Source of the DNA: Defluviicoccus sp.
Lineage (GTDB): Bacteria; Pseudomonadota; Alphaproteobacteria; Rhodospirillales; Defluviicoccaceae
Assembly: GCA_029624735.1 (NCBI GenBank)
Contig: JARSSM010000014.1
Location: 1 to 64,000 of the forward strand
Direction: 5' to 3'
DNA: 64,000 bases
Shown here: piece after piece, positions 32,176 through 41,098 of the stretch
How the letters are laid out: the number at the start of each line of letters is the position of its first letter
How positions within the stretch are numbered: the stretch's first letter is position 1
The notes under the pieces: generated by a model
Told to the model about the DNA's origin: nothing
Database searches by the model: none
What the model saw: the letters and a program-made list of their open reading frames with translations, nothing else
Position numbers and translations under genes: made by a program

Positions 32176-32936
32176 AGGTCCGCATCATCCCCTGTCTTGA
32201 CGTCGATCATGGCCGTGTGGTCAAGGGCGTGCGCTTCGTCGATCTGATCGATGCCGGCGATCCGGTGGCGCAGGCACGCGTTTACGACCAGGCGGGCGCG
32301 GATGAGCTGTGTTTTCTCGATATCACCGCCAGTCACGAGAATCGCGACACGCTGCTGGATGTCGTGGCGCGCACAGCAGAAGTCTGCTTCATGCCGCTCA
32401 CGGTGGGCGGTGGCGTGCGGACGCTGGACGACATCCGCCGGCTGCTGCTCGCTGGTGCCGACAAGGTCTCGATCAACACTGAAGCCGTGCGGCGGCCGGC
32501 CTTTGTTGCGGAGGCGGCGGAGAAGTTCGGCAGCCAGTGCATCGTCGTCGCGATCGACGCCAAGGGGGTGTCGGACGGTCGTTTCGAGGTGTTTACCCAT
32601 GGCGGCCGGCGGCCGACCGGCATCGATGCCGTCGCATGGGCAGAGCAGATGTGCGCGAACGGTGCCGGCGAGATCCTGCTCACCTCGATGGACCGCGACG
32701 GCACCAAGGTGGGCTTTGACCTCCCCTTGACCAGCGCGATCGCCGATGCGGTGCCGGTGCCGGTGATCGCCTCTGGCGGTGTCGGCACGCTCGATCACCT
32801 GGTCGAAGGAGTCTTGAAAGGACACGCTTCGGCGGTGCTGGCGGCCTCGATCTTTCACTTCGGCACCTTTACAATTGCCCAAGCAAAGGCGCACATGCGC
32901 GCAGCCGGCGTGCCGGTGCGCGAAGTTGACGGCTAA
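32169..32936 (+). CDS. hisF: Imidazole glycerol phosphate synthase cyclase subunit HisF
   Basis: A 255-residue cyclase that joins ammonia from HisH to PRFAR, giving imidazole glycerol phosphate and AICAR. Key segments: [16 protein letters not shown] (first catalytic Asp), [16 protein letters not shown] (phosphate loop), VVAIDAKG (second catalytic Asp), [13 protein letters not shown] [11 protein letters not shown], and IASGGVG. Length and motifs are complete. Its start overlaps the hisA end, consistent with joint expression. Confidence 0.96.
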   Translation: MLKVRIIPCLDVDHGRVVKGVRFVDLIDAGDPVAQARVYDQAGADELCFLDITASHENRDTLLDVVARTAEVCFMPLTVGGGVRTLDDIRRLLLAGADKVSINTEAVRRPAFVAEAAEKFGSQCIVVAIDAKGVSDGRFEVFTHGGRRPTGIDAVAWAEQMCANGAGEILLTSMDRDGTKVGFDLPLTSAIADAVPVPVIASGGVGTLDHLVEGVLKGHASAVLAASIFHFGTFTIAQAKAHMRAAGVPVREVDG

Positions 32937-32991
32937 TTGGCGGGGAGCGCTTTTCCGCAAACCATCAGCAGGCCAAGGAGGGACGTGCAGC

Positions 32992-33345
32992 ATGGCGAAA
33001 TCCACGAAGAACGGCAGCACCGCCAACGGGTGTCTCGATCAGCTGTTCCAGATCATCGATGGCCGCCGCGGCGCTGACCCGCAGCAGTCATACACCGCGC
33101 GACTGTTCGCCAAGGGCCGCCTGAAGATGGCGAAGAAGGTTGGCGAAGAGGCGACCGAAGTGGTGATTGCGGCGCTTGCAGAGGACAAGAGCCGGCTCGC
33201 CTCCGAAAGCGCCGACCTCCTCTATCATCTCATGGTGCTGTGGGCTGCGAACGGCGTCCAGCCGGCCGATGTCTGGGCCGAGCTCGAGCGACGGGAAGGG
33301 ATGTCCGGCTACGCGCTGAAGGCGGCGCAGAACAGCGACGCGTGA
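32992..33345 (+). CDS. hisE: Phosphoribosyl-ATP diphosphatase HisE
   Basis: A 117-residue enzyme for the second histidine step, removing pyrophosphate from phosphoribosyl-ATP. The MazG-like helical core shows SYTARLFAKGRLKMAKKVGE, then EATEVVIAAL and SESADLLYHLMVLW, carrying the metal-binding acidic residues. The ATG at 32992 is preceded by an AAGGAGG ribosome site. HisE stands alone, without fused HisI, as in most alphaproteobacteria; hisI is not in this window. It follows hisF by 55 bases. Confidence 0.93.
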   Translation: MAKSTKNGSTANGCLDQLFQIIDGRRGADPQQSYTARLFAKGRLKMAKKVGEEATEVVIAALAEDKSRLASESADLLYHLMVLWAANGVQPADVWAELERREGMSGYALKAAQNSDA

Positions 33346-33381
33346 CGCTTGACCTGAAGGCTGACGTGAAGGGGAGCGGCA

Positions 33382-33747
33382 ATGGCTTATGATCCCAACA
33401 ATATCTTTGCGCGAATCTTGAGAGGCGAGATCCCCTGCAAGAAGGTCTACGAGGATGATTTCGCGCTCGCCTTCCAGGACATCAATCCGCTCGCGCCGAC
33501 ACACGTGCTGGTGATCCCGAAGGGCCCCTACGTCAGCCTGGATGACCTGACCGCCACCGCCAGTCCGGACTTTCTCGGCGGTTTCCTCAAAGCGATCGGT
33601 GAGACGGCGCGGCAATTGGGCTTGAGCGAAAGCGGCTACCGGATCCTGGCCAACAACGGCCGTGACGCGAACCAGGAAGTGATGCACTTCCACGTCCATG
33701 TCTTTGCCGGCCGTCCGCTCGGCCCAATGCTGAAGCGCGCCGGCTAG
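33382..33747 (+). CDS. HIT-family nucleotide-binding protein (HinT-like)
   Basis: A 121-residue histidine-triad protein. The triad HFHVHV sits in EVMHFHVHVFAGR, and the first nucleotide-binding stretch IFARILRGEIPCKKVYE is typical. Such proteins hydrolyse AMP-linked compounds such as adenosine phosphoramidate. The gene follows hisE by 36 bases with an AAGGGGAG ribosome site, and may be the last gene of the histidine unit, since a strong hairpin starts just after its stop. Confidence 0.93.
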   Translation: MAYDPNNIFARILRGEIPCKKVYEDDFALAFQDINPLAPTHVLVIPKGPYVSLDDLTATASPDFLGGFLKAIGETARQLGLSESGYRILANNGRDANQEVMHFHVHVFAGRPLGPMLKRAG

Positions 33748-33794
33748 TGCACTGGCACAAACAGAGCCTGCATCCTGTTTGTGCCGAAAGTGCA
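33748..33794. terminator. Strong hairpin after the HIT gene
   Basis: Arms TGCACT-GGCACAAACAG (33748-33764) and CTGTTTGTGCC-GAA-AGTGCA (33775-33794) form a perfect 11-bp inner stem with a 10-base loop, extended by a 6-bp outer stem across a 3-base bulge. It begins one base before the HIT stop codon ends. No T-run follows, so it may slow or process transcripts rather than act as a classical terminator. Confidence 0.6.
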
Positions 33795-33878
33795 CGCGAT
33801 TCAACATGTTGTGCAGCGACAACCTTGCTCGGGCGTAAATCGCGCGATTGGGTCGCCGCACTAGCCGGCCCCCTGGCC

Positions 33879-34907
33879 GTGCGCCACCGCGGCCGGCCGA
33901 ACCGCTTGACGCTGCGCATCGCCCTGGTGGTGAGCGTTTGGCTCGCGCTGGCGGGGTTGGCGCCGCAAGCAGCGTTCGGGCTCGATAGCGTGACGTTCGG
34001 CACCGACTGGCGGGCGCAGGCGGAGCACGGCGGCTTCTACCAGGCACTCGCGCTCGGCTTCTACGAGCAGGCTGGCCTTGCCGTGAGCATCCGCGAGGGC
34101 GGGCCGCAGATCAACCACAGCCAGTTGCTGGCGGCCGGCCGGCTCGATTTCGGCCTCGCGTCCAACTCCTTCACGGCGCTCAACTTCGTGCGTGAGGGCA
34201 TCCCGATGGTCGCCGTCGCAGCCGTGTTCCAGAAGGACCCGGCCATCTTGCTGGCGCACGCGGGCCAGGGCAACGACAGCTTTGCGGCACTCAAGGGCAA
34301 GCCGATCATGATCGGGGCGGACACCCGCGCCGGCTCCTGGCAGTTCCTGAAAAGCCGTTTTGGCTACACGGACGACCAGATTCGTCCCTACACCTTCAAT
34401 CTCGCTCCCTTTCTCGTCGATCCGCAAGCGATCCAGCAGGGCTACCTCGGCTCGGAGCCATTTCTCGCTGCGGGCCAAGGCATCAAGCCGGTGGTCCTCT
34501 TGTTGGCGGATGCCGGCTACGGCTCCTACGGTGCCTTGATCATGACCTCGCAGCGCTTGATCGACGAGCGCCCCGATATCGTGCAGCGCTTCGTCAGCGC
34601 CAGCATCAAGGGCTGGGAGAGCTACCTCCATGGCGACCCGGCACCGGGCAATGCCCTGATCAAGCAGGCCAACCCGGAGATGACCGAGACACTCCTCACC
34701 TACGCAATCGGCACCATGAAAGCCAACGGCGTTGTCGAGTCCGGCGATGCGGTGGCAAACGGCATCGGTGCGATGAGCGAGTCCCGCTGGCGGAGCTTCT
34801 TCGAAATCATGGCCGGCCAGGGTCTCTACCCGCAGGAAATGGCATGGCAGCGCGCGTTCACGCTCCAATTCACGGGCCGGGAGCCGGGGCGGCCGGCCGG
34901 CCGCTGA
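33879..34907 (+). CDS. NMT1/THI5-type ABC transporter substrate-binding protein
   Basis: About 342 residues from a GTG at 33879; frames open further upstream (33747) include unlikely Cys/Arg-rich residues and the hairpin. A signal peptide is visible (LRIALVVSVWLALAGLAPQA, then AFG). The mature part starts with VTFGTDWRAQAEHGGFYQAL, the NMT1/THI5 pattern, and has INHSQLLAAGRLDFG and GADTRAGSWQFL. Such proteins bind pyrimidine- or amine-like ligands in the periplasm (thiamine precursor, taurine, riboflavin or similar). The ATPase and permease genes follow directly. The ligand cannot be told from sequence; no TPP-riboswitch consensus is seen upstream. Confidence 0.85.
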   Translation: MRHRGRPNRLTLRIALVVSVWLALAGLAPQAAFGLDSVTFGTDWRAQAEHGGFYQALALGFYEQAGLAVSIREGGPQINHSQLLAAGRLDFGLASNSFTALNFVREGIPMVAVAAVFQKDPAILLAHAGQGNDSFAALKGKPIMIGADTRAGSWQFLKSRFGYTDDQIRPYTFNLAPFLVDPQAIQQGYLGSEPFLAAGQGIKPVVLLLADAGYGSYGALIMTSQRLIDERPDIVQRFVSASIKGWESYLHGDPAPGNALIKQANPEMTETLLTYAIGTMKANGVVESGDAVANGIGAMSESRWRSFFEIMAGQGLYPQEMAWQRAFTLQFTGREPGRPAGR

Positions 34908-34914
34908 GCAAACC

Positions 34915-35667
34915 ATGCCGGCGGCGCTGACGTTCGAGGGCGTGGGAAAGGTCTTTGCCGATGGCACCGACGCGCTTGCTGGGCTCGATTTCCACCTCGA
35001 TCATGGCACCTTCACCGCGGTTGTGGGACCGTCCGGCGGCGGCAAGAGCACGCTCCTGCGCTTGGCTGCCGGCCTGTTGGCGCCCACGGCCGGCCAGGTG
35101 ATCCGCACGCTCGCCACACCCGGTCCGGGCGCCATCGGCTACGTGTTTCAGGACCCGACGCTGATGCCATGGGCGGATGTGCGAGCCAACGTTCGCCTGC
35201 CGCTCAAGCTGACGCGCATGCCGCGGCGGGAAGCCGACGCCCGGGTCAAGGACGCCCTGGCGCTGGTGGGCCTCGATGCCTTTGCCGGCCGTTATCCGTT
35301 GCAGCTTTCCGGCGGCATGCGCATGCGGGTGGCTATCGCCCGCGCGCTGGTGACCGAGCCGTCATTGTTGCTGCTTGATGAGCCGTTCGCGGCGCTGGAC
35401 GAAATCACCCGCTTCCGGCTCAACGACGAACTGTTGCGGCTGTGGCAGCTCAGGCGCTGCACGGTCCTGTTCGTGACCCACAGCGTCGGGGAAGCCGTTT
35501 ATCTGGCGGAGCGGATCCTGGTCTTGAGCCCGCGGCCGGGACGTATTGTTACCGACATTGCGGTGGCACTGCCGCAGCCGCGCTCCGCCGCTCTGCGCAC
35601 AAGCCGGCCGTTCGAGGATCTCAGCGCTGCCGTCAGCCGTGCGCTCGTCGAGGCGATTCAAGCATGA
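34915..35667 (+). CDS. ABC transporter ATP-binding protein (SsuB/TauB/ThiZ-like)
   Basis: A 250-residue ATPase. Walker A is GPSGGGKST, the Q-loop YVFQDPTLMPW, the signature LSGGMRMRVAIARAL, Walker B LLLLDEPFAALDE, and the H-loop TVLFVTHSVGEAVYLAERI. This is the nitrate/sulfonate/taurine type. The signature has MRM where MRQ is usual. It starts 7 bases after the binding-protein stop, and its TGA overlaps the permease ATG (ATGA). It powers the importer at the inner face of the membrane. Confidence 0.93.
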   Translation: MPAALTFEGVGKVFADGTDALAGLDFHLDHGTFTAVVGPSGGGKSTLLRLAAGLLAPTAGQVIRTLATPGPGAIGYVFQDPTLMPWADVRANVRLPLKLTRMPRREADARVKDALALVGLDAFAGRYPLQLSGGMRMRVAIARALVTEPSLLLLDEPFAALDEITRFRLNDELLRLWQLRRCTVLFVTHSVGEAVYLAERILVLSPRPGRIVTDIAVALPQPRSAALRTSRPFEDLSAAVSRALVEAIQA

Positions 35668-36455
35668 GGCGGCTGGCTGGCTTGCGCCGGGCGTTACCCG
35701 CGGCGCTGGTCGCCCTGGCGCTGCTCGCCGGCTGGGAGGCCTGGGTGCGCATCGAAGCCGTGCCCACCTACGTCCTGCCGGCGCCGAGCGTGATCGCGCA
35801 GACGCTCTGGCAGGACCGTGCCGATCTCGCCGCCGCCTGGCTGGTGACGATGCGGATCACGCTGATGGCGCTCCTCGCCGCGGCCGCGCTCGGCACACTG
35901 ATCGCCGTCGGCCTTGCCCAGTCGCGGCTGCTCGCACGGGCGTTCTATCCCTACCTGGTTGCGCTGCAGGTCACGCCGATCGTCGCGATCGCGCCGCTCA
36001 TCATTATCTGGGTCGACAGCCTGTGGGCAGCACTCCTCATCTGCGCCTGGATCGTCGCCTTCTTCCCGATCGTCGCCAACACCACACTCGGCCTCGCCAG
36101 CGCCGATACGGGACTGAAGGACCTGTTCCGCCTCTATGGCGCCTCGCGCTGGCAGACGCTCATGCACCTGCAGGCACCGACTGCGCTCCCGTACTTCCTC
36201 GCCGGCTTGCGGATCTCCACCGGCCTCGCCCTGATCGGCGCGGTGGTGGCGGAATTCGTCGCCGGCACCGGCGGCAGCGCCAGCGGGCTCGCCTATCGCA
36301 TCTTGGAGGCCGGCTACCGCTTACAGATCCCGCGGCTGTTCGCCGCCCTGTTGCTGCTCTCGCTCACCGGCATTGCCCTGCACGGCTTGATGACCGCGCT
36401 GTCGCGGCGGCTCTTGCGCCATTGGCACGCCAGTGCGGTTGCAGGCGAACGCTAG
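35664..36455 (+). CDS. ABC transporter permease
   Basis: A 263-residue inner-membrane permease with about six helices. The BPD_transp_1 coupling segment (about residues 150-175, DLFRLYGASRWQTLMHLQAP) carries the conserved EAA-like loop, followed by LPYFLAGLRISTGLALIGAV. It forms the channel of the NMT1-type importer. It overlaps the ATPase stop by four bases. A rho-independent terminator lies 56 bases after its stop, ending the transporter unit. Confidence 0.92.
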   Translation: MRRLAGLRRALPAALVALALLAGWEAWVRIEAVPTYVLPAPSVIAQTLWQDRADLAAAWLVTMRITLMALLAAAALGTLIAVGLAQSRLLARAFYPYLVALQVTPIVAIAPLIIIWVDSLWAALLICAWIVAFFPIVANTTLGLASADTGLKDLFRLYGASRWQTLMHLQAPTALPYFLAGLRISTGLALIGAVVAEFVAGTGGSASGLAYRILEAGYRLQIPRLFAALLLLSLTGIALHGLMTALSRRLLRHWHASAVAGER

Positions 36456-36510
36456 CCCCCCGGATCGCTAGCCGACCTGAGCAATGCCCCAAAGCGATGC
36501 GACGACCTTG

Positions 36511-36544
36511 CCGGCGCTTTGTTGCCGCCGGTCTCGTTTTTTTT
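36511..36544 (+). terminator. Rho-independent terminator after the ABC permease
   Basis: A 6-bp perfect stem CCGGCG (36511-36516) and CGCCGG (36526-36531) with a 9-base loop is followed by TCTCG and a run of eight T (36537-36544). It lies between the importer genes and flaF. Confidence 0.7.
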
Positions 36545-36589
36545 CGCGACATTTAAGGGAAAAGTCACACTCAGGGCGTATTCCTTCAT

Positions 36590-36629
36590 CCTCGTAGGCG
36601 CGTCCATGCGCATTCAATGCGAGACGAGG
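36590..36629. repeat. Nested inverted repeats in the flaF 5' leader
   Basis: Outer arms CCTCGT (36590-36595) and ACGAGG (36624-36629) enclose the near-perfect palindrome CGCATTCAATGCG (36609-36621). The structure ends 10 bases before the flaF ATG. No sigma54 or sigma28 promoter consensus is recognisable between the terminator and flaF. Confidence 0.35.
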
Positions 36630-36639
36630 CTCATCGATC

Positions 36640-37068
36640 ATGCACGACCCCCACACCCGCGCAGCCACGGCGTATATGCATCAGGGCGCTGCCGTCGTTG
36701 ATCAGCGGCAGCTCGAAGCAAACGTCCTCTTGAAGGCAGCGAACCTTCTCGATGCGGCCTGCCGCGAGCCGCAGCCGCACCGGCCGCTCGAGGCAGCGCT
36801 CCTGCACAACAGGAAGCTGTGGACCGTATTCGCCGCTGAAGCCGCCGACGGCGCCGGGCGGTTGCCAAACGACCTGCGCAACAACATCGGCAGCATCGCA
36901 ATCTTCGTCTTCAGGCGGACCCTCGAACTGATGGGAAGGCCGGAGCCGGCGAAGGTCGACGCGCTGATCGAGATCAACCGCACGATTGCCGCCGGCCTGA
37001 TGAGCCGCGCCGGTGCAGCCGTCTCCGCGCCGGGTGCCGCCGCCGGTGCAGCAGGCCAGGCCGTCTGA
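36640..37068 (+). CDS. flaF: Flagellar biosynthesis regulator FlaF
   Basis: A 142-residue FlaF, which in alphaproteobacteria is required for flagellin synthesis or secretion and opposes FlbT. Family segments are present: ANVLLKAANLLDAA, HNRKLWTVFAAE and LPNDLRNNIGSIAIFVFRRT. The last 25 residues (Ala/Gly-rich tail) are an extension. It precedes the flagellin gene by 40 bases and flbT follows, giving the typical regulatory cluster. Confidence 0.92.
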   Translation: MHDPHTRAATAYMHQGAAVVDQRQLEANVLLKAANLLDAACREPQPHRPLEAALLHNRKLWTVFAAEAADGAGRLPNDLRNNIGSIAIFVFRRTLELMGRPEPAKVDALIEINRTIAAGLMSRAGAAVSAPGAAAGAAGQAV

Positions 37069-37108
37069 GCCGCTTTCGCGCCAACGCATTCAATAGGACA
37101 TCCCCGCA

Positions 37109-37954
37109 ATGGTTGACAAAGTCGCCCTAAGCGCTTCGATGCGCGCCAACCTCCTGTCGCTGCAGAAGACCAACAGCTTGCTCGATACCTCGCAGCTCAG
37201 GCTTTCGACCGGCCGCAAGGTCAACAGTGCGCTTGACGACCCGCGCTCATTCTTCACCGCCCAGGGCCTGACGAACCGCGCGACCGACCTCGGCCGCCTG
37301 CTCGACGGCATGGGCCAGTCGATCCAGACCGTCAAGGCTGCCGACGACGGCGTCACCGCGATGACACGGCTGATGGAACAGGCCGATTCGATCGTCACGC
37401 AAGCAAAAGAGCATCTCAACAGCGGCGGCGCTGCTACCGATGCCGAGATCGCCGCCATGGAGAAAGATTTCGACACCATCATGGGGCAGATGGAGGCCGT
37501 TCTCGAGGATGCCAACTACCGCGGCATCAACCTCCTTACCGACGACAAGCTGATCACCCAGTTCAACGAGGACAACTCGAACACGTTCGAGCTTGCGGGC
37601 GCCGACTTCGGCACCGGCACTGACTTGGGTATTACTTGGAGCACGGCCACAAGCGACTGGACGAACGCCGATCTGACCTCGTTCGAGTCGCGCGCCACAG
37701 AAATTTCCGACGCCTTGACCAAGCTCAGGAACTTCAGCAGCTCGCTTGCGAACGGACTTTCGATCATCCAGACCCGCGAGGACTTCACCAAGTCCTTGAT
37801 CGAGCGGCTGGAGGAAGGCTCCGACAAGCTGACGCTCGCCGATCCGAACGAGGAAGGGGCGAAGATGCTGGCACTGCAGACCCGCATGCAGCTGGGTGTC
37901 AACTCGTTGTCCATGGCGGCGCAGTCGCAGCAGAGCGTGTTGCAGATGTTCTGA
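37109..37954 (+). CDS. Flagellin
   Basis: A 281-residue flagellin. The conserved N-terminal coil (SLQKTNSLLDTSQLRLSTGR, then VNSALDDPRSFFTAQGL) and C-terminal coil (ARASQ-like end MLALQTRMQLGVNSLSMAAQ, finishing SVLQMF) flank only a short middle (about residues 150-195). It therefore has little or no surface-exposed variable domain, as in many alphaproteobacterial flagellins. A weak AGGACA site precedes the ATG at 37109, which fits translation limited by FlbT. No second flagellin is in the window. Confidence 0.93.
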   Translation: MVDKVALSASMRANLLSLQKTNSLLDTSQLRLSTGRKVNSALDDPRSFFTAQGLTNRATDLGRLLDGMGQSIQTVKAADDGVTAMTRLMEQADSIVTQAKEHLNSGGAATDAEIAAMEKDFDTIMGQMEAVLEDANYRGINLLTDDKLITQFNEDNSNTFELAGADFGTGTDLGITWSTATSDWTNADLTSFESRATEISDALTKLRNFSSSLANGLSIIQTREDFTKSLIERLEEGSDKLTLADPNEEGAKMLALQTRMQLGVNSLSMAAQSQQSVLQMF

Positions 37955-38040
37955 GCGGCGCGGCAGGCTAAGATAGCGCGCGGGCGGGCCACACGGCGGC
38001 GCCCCCGCTTCTCTCGTCCGCTGAGGCAAGGATCCGTACC

Positions 38041-38424
38041 ATGGCGCTTTCGATCGACCTCAAGCCGGGTGAACGGATCATCATCGGTGAGGCGCTGATC
38101 ACCAACACTGGCGCCCGCGCCAAGTTCTCGATCCAAGGCGATGTGCCGATCCTGCGCGAAAAGGACATCCTCAAGCCGGACGAGGCCGACACGCCGTGCA
38201 AGCAGCTCTATCTCGCCGTCCAGCTGATGTACATCACCCGCGACTCGGCCGAGTTGCGGGCGACGTACTTCGACTTGACGCGCGAGATCCTTGAGGCCGC
38301 GCCGTCGATGCGCCCCTGCCTTCTCGCCATCAACGACAAGATCATCGGCGGCAGCTACTTCCAAGCGCTCAAAGAGGCGCGCAAGCTCATCCAGCAGGAA
38401 GCACGCCTCCTCGCCTGCGCGTGA
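38041..38424 (+). CDS. flbT: Flagellin mRNA regulator FlbT
   Basis: A 127-residue FlbT, which binds the flagellin mRNA 5' leader and represses its translation or promotes decay until the hook is finished. The N-terminus LSIDLKPGERIIIGEALITN and the LYLAVQLMYI and YFQALKEARKLIQ segments are typical. It lies 86 bases after the flagellin stop; the GGATCC-containing gap has no clear promoter. FlaF and FlbT on either side of their target make this a compact control unit. Confidence 0.93.
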   Translation: MALSIDLKPGERIIIGEALITNTGARAKFSIQGDVPILREKDILKPDEADTPCKQLYLAVQLMYITRDSAELRATYFDLTREILEAAPSMRPCLLAINDKIIGGSYFQALKEARKLIQQEARLLACA

Positions 38425-38427
38425 GCC

Positions 38428-38706
38428 TCAGCCGCCCGCGAAGTGAGCGTAGATGCTCCACAGCCCGATCGCGACGAAGCCGATGCCGGCCAGCAGCTTG
38501 AGCGGGATCGCGCTCAGGTAATGGGCGCCGGCCGTTCCCAGGACGACGGCAACCGCGGTTGATGCAACCAGCGCCCCGCCGGCAGCGAAAAATATCAGAA
38601 CCGGATGCTGCTGCCGGTCGGTCGCGAATAACAGCGTGGCCAGCTGGGTCTTATCGCCCAGTTCGGCCAGGAATACCGTGATGAAGATCGCGAGCATCTG
38701 CTGCAT
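38428..38706 (-). CDS. TMEM165/GDT1-family membrane protein (UPF0016)
   Basis: A 92-residue membrane protein with three helices. The signature ELGDKTQLATLLFA in helix one marks the GDT1/UPF0016 family of manganese/calcium exporters. Many family members have two such repeats (six helices); this one has a single repeat and would have to dimerise. The ATG at 38706 is chosen because the sequence before it is Arg-rich and not family-like. It converges on flbT with only 3 bases between the stops. Confidence 0.85.
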   Translation of the reverse strand: MQQMLAIFITVFLAELGDKTQLATLLFATDRQQHPVLIFFAAGGALVASTAVAVVLGTAGAHYLSAIPLKLLAGIGFVAIGLWSIYAHFAGG

Positions 38707-38743
38707 GAATCGTCTCCTTGAAGCCGCAAGCGAAAGCGGAAGC

Positions 38744-39781
38744 CTATCCTCGGTTCGCGCCGCCTTGGCGCTGGCCGGTGCGCCACCAGCGTTCGAGCGT
38801 CTGCCGTTCGGTCTCAACGGGCAGGCCGAGGAACGCCCACGTCTCGCGCATGTGCGTCGGTAGCGGCGCCGCGACAACAATCGCGGCCCTGGCCGGCAGG
38901 GCGACGGCGATCGCGCGCGCGTGCAAGTGCAGCCGCCGGCCGATGCCGGCCTCGTTCAGGAAGGCCGCTCGGCCGCCGTACTTGCCATCGCCGAGGATGG
39001 GTGTCCCCAGCACCTGGCAGTGCACGCGTAGCTGATGCGTCCGGCCGGTCTCGGGTTCCAGCTCCAGCCAGGCGGCGCGCCGTCCGATCCGTTCCAGGAC
39101 ACGGTAGTGCGTGACCGCGTGGAGGCCCGTCCCAGCGTCCACACCGACGCGCTCGCTGCCTGCGCTGCCCCCTTTCGCGAGCGGAGCGCGGATCTCGCCC
39201 TCGGCGGCCGGCGGCTCGCCGACCACAAGCGCCCAGTACAGCTTGCGGACCGAATGGCCGCGGAACGCCTGGCCCAGGGCAGCGGCACTGGCCGCCGTCC
39301 GCGCCAGCACGAGGACGCCCGAGGTATCCTTGTCGAGCCGGTGCACCAGCCGCGGCCGTTCACCGCCTGCGGCCAGGACGTCCAGCATGCCATCCAGGTG
39401 CTGGGCAATGCCGGTGCCGCCCTGCACCGCAAGCCCGGCCGGCTTGTCGAGGATGATCATATCGTCATCGCGATAGAGGACCGCCCGCTTGAGGGCTAAC
39501 ACGTCCGCTTGCGATGGCGGTACCGGGCGGCTTTCGGCCGTCTGCCGCGGCGGTGGCGCCGGAACCGGCGGCACGCGCACGATCTGCCCCGCCTCGACCC
39601 GCGCACCGGCGCTGACGCGCTTGCCATCGAGGCGCACCTGGCCGGTTCGCAGCCATTTCTCCAGCAGTCCATGCGGGACTTGCGGGTAATGGCGCTTGAA
39701 CCAGCGGTCGAGCCGCAGGCCGGCCTCCGCGCCGTCAACCTCGACCGTGAGCGCGCCAACCACCTCCGCGTTGCCGCTCAT
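38744..39781 (-). CDS. rluC: RluC-family 23S rRNA pseudouridine synthase
   Basis: A 345-residue enzyme. An N-terminal S4 RNA-binding domain (LRLDRWFKRHYP to VEAGQIVRVP) is followed by the catalytic domain with the Asp-bearing HRLDKDTSGVLVLART. GRTHQLRVHCQVLGTPILGD is the usual closing motif. It should convert uridines of large-subunit rRNA to pseudouridine. The start overlaps the rarA stop by four bases (ATGA), and the gene ends the degP-rarA-rluC run. Assignment to RluC rather than RluD is by S4 and context; the exact sites are uncertain. Confidence 0.9.
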   Translation of the reverse strand: MSGNAEVVGALTVEVDGAEAGLRLDRWFKRHYPQVPHGLLEKWLRTGQVRLDGKRVSAGARVEAGQIVRVPPVPAPPPRQTAESRPVPPSQADVLALKRAVLYRDDDMIILDKPAGLAVQGGTGIAQHLDGMLDVLAAGGERPRLVHRLDKDTSGVLVLARTAASAAALGQAFRGHSVRKLYWALVVGEPPAAEGEIRAPLAKGGSAGSERVGVDAGTGLHAVTHYRVLERIGRRAAWLELEPETGRTHQLRVHCQVLGTPILGDGKYGGRAAFLNEAGIGRRLHLHARAIAVALPARAAIVVAAPLPTHMRETWAFLGLPVETERQTLERWWRTGQRQGGANRG

Positions 39782-41091
39782 GGCTGCCCCTTGGCGGCAC
39801 GCAGGCGGTCCCAGTAGGCGATCCGCGCTTGGACGTCCTTCTCAAAGCCGCGGGCAGACGGCATGTAGAAGCGCTGGCGCGCCATGCCGTCGGGAAAATA
39901 GTTCTGCCCCGAGAAACCGTCCTCGGCGTTGTGGTCGTACTGGTAGCCGCGGCCGTAGCCCAGCTCCTGCATCAGCCGTGTCGGCGCGTTGAGGATATGC
40001 GCCGGCGGCATCAGCGAGCCGCTTTCGCGCGCCGCCGCCGTCGCCGCCCCTTGCGCCCGGTAGGCCGCATTCGATTTCGGTGCCGTGCCGAGATAGATGA
40101 CACACTGCACGATCGCGAGCTCTCCTTCCGGCGAACCTAACCGCTCGTAGGCTTCCCACGCCGCCAGCGCCTGGACCAGCGCCTGCGGGTCGGCGAGGCC
40201 GATGTCTTCGACGGCGAAGCGGACGAGCCGGCGGCAGATGTAGCGCGGATCCTCGCCGCCGACCACCATGCGGGCAAACCAGTAGAGCGCCGCGTCGGTA
40301 TCGGAGCCGCGCAGGCTCTTGTGCAGCGCGCTGATCAGGTTGTAGTGGCCCTCTTGCGCCTTGTCATAGAGCGGCATCCGGCGCTGCACGATCGCCACCA
40401 GCGCCTGGCTGTCGATCACCGGCTCGGCCGGCAGGGCGCTCAAGGTCTCTGCCATGTTAAGGAGGTAGCGGCCGTCGCCGTCCGACATCGCTTTCAACGC
40501 CCGGCGCGCGTCGGCATCAAGCGGCAGCGGCCGGCCGAGTGTCTTTTCCGCCCGCGCGAGGATGACCTCCAGCGCCTCCTCGCTCAAGCGGTTCAGGACC
40601 AGCACGCGGCAACGGGAAAGCAGCGGCGGAATGAGCTCGAACGACGGGTTCTCCGTCGTGGCACCGACGAGAACGACCGTACCGTCCTCGACATAGGGCA
40701 GGAAACCGTCCTGCTGGGCGCGGTTGAAGCGGTGGATCTCGTCGACGAAAAGGAGCGTCTCCTCGCCCATCCGGCGCCGTTCGCGCGCGGCATCGAACAC
40801 CCGGCGCAAGTCGGCAACGCCGGAGAACACCGCCGACAACGGCTCGAACGCGTAGCGCGTGTGCTGGGCGAGCAGCCTTGCGATCGTCGTCTTGCCGCTT
40901 CCCGGTGGTCCCCACAGGATGATCGACGACAGCCGTCCGCCGGTGATCATCCGCCTGAGCGCACCGTCTGCACCCAACAGATGATCCTGGCCGACCACCT
41001 CCTCCAGGCTCATCGGCCGCAGGCGGTCGGCGAGCGGGCGTGGTGCTTCAGCCTCGAACAGCGATGGTGTCGCAGGCGGGCGCTTCGCCAT
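39778..41091 (-). CDS. rarA: Replication-associated recombination protein RarA (MgsA)
   Basis: A 437-residue AAA+ ATPase of the WHIP/MgsA family that acts at stalled forks. Motifs: LRPMSLEEVVGQDHLLG, Walker A GPPGSGKTT, Walker B LLFVDEIHRFN, sensor LVGATTENPSFE. The C-terminal MgsA tetramerisation domain includes KSLRGSDTDAALYWFARM, VGGEDPRYI, and GYGRGYQYDHN. Complete. It lies 7 bases after degP. Confidence 0.96.
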   Translation of the reverse strand: MAKRPPATPSLFEAEAPRPLADRLRPMSLEEVVGQDHLLGADGALRRMITGGRLSSIILWGPPGSGKTTIARLLAQHTRYAFEPLSAVFSGVADLRRVFDAARERRRMGEETLLFVDEIHRFNRAQQDGFLPYVEDGTVVLVGATTENPSFELIPPLLSRCRVLVLNRLSEEALEVILARAEKTLGRPLPLDADARRALKAMSDGDGRYLLNMAETLSALPAEPVIDSQALVAIVQRRMPLYDKAQEGHYNLISALHKSLRGSDTDAALYWFARMVVGGEDPRYICRRLVRFAVEDIGLADPQALVQALAAWEAYERLGSPEGELAIVQCVIYLGTAPKSNAAYRAQGAATAAARESGSLMPPAHILNAPTRLMQELGYGRGYQYDHNAEDGFSGQNYFPDGMARQRFYMPSARGFEKDVQARIAYWDRLRAAKGQP

Positions 41092-41098
41092 CGGCCTG

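Noticed and set aside
33748..33880. TPP riboswitch before the NMT1/THI5-type gene
   Set aside because: The conserved CUGAGA and related TPP elements are absent; the region is only a hairpin.
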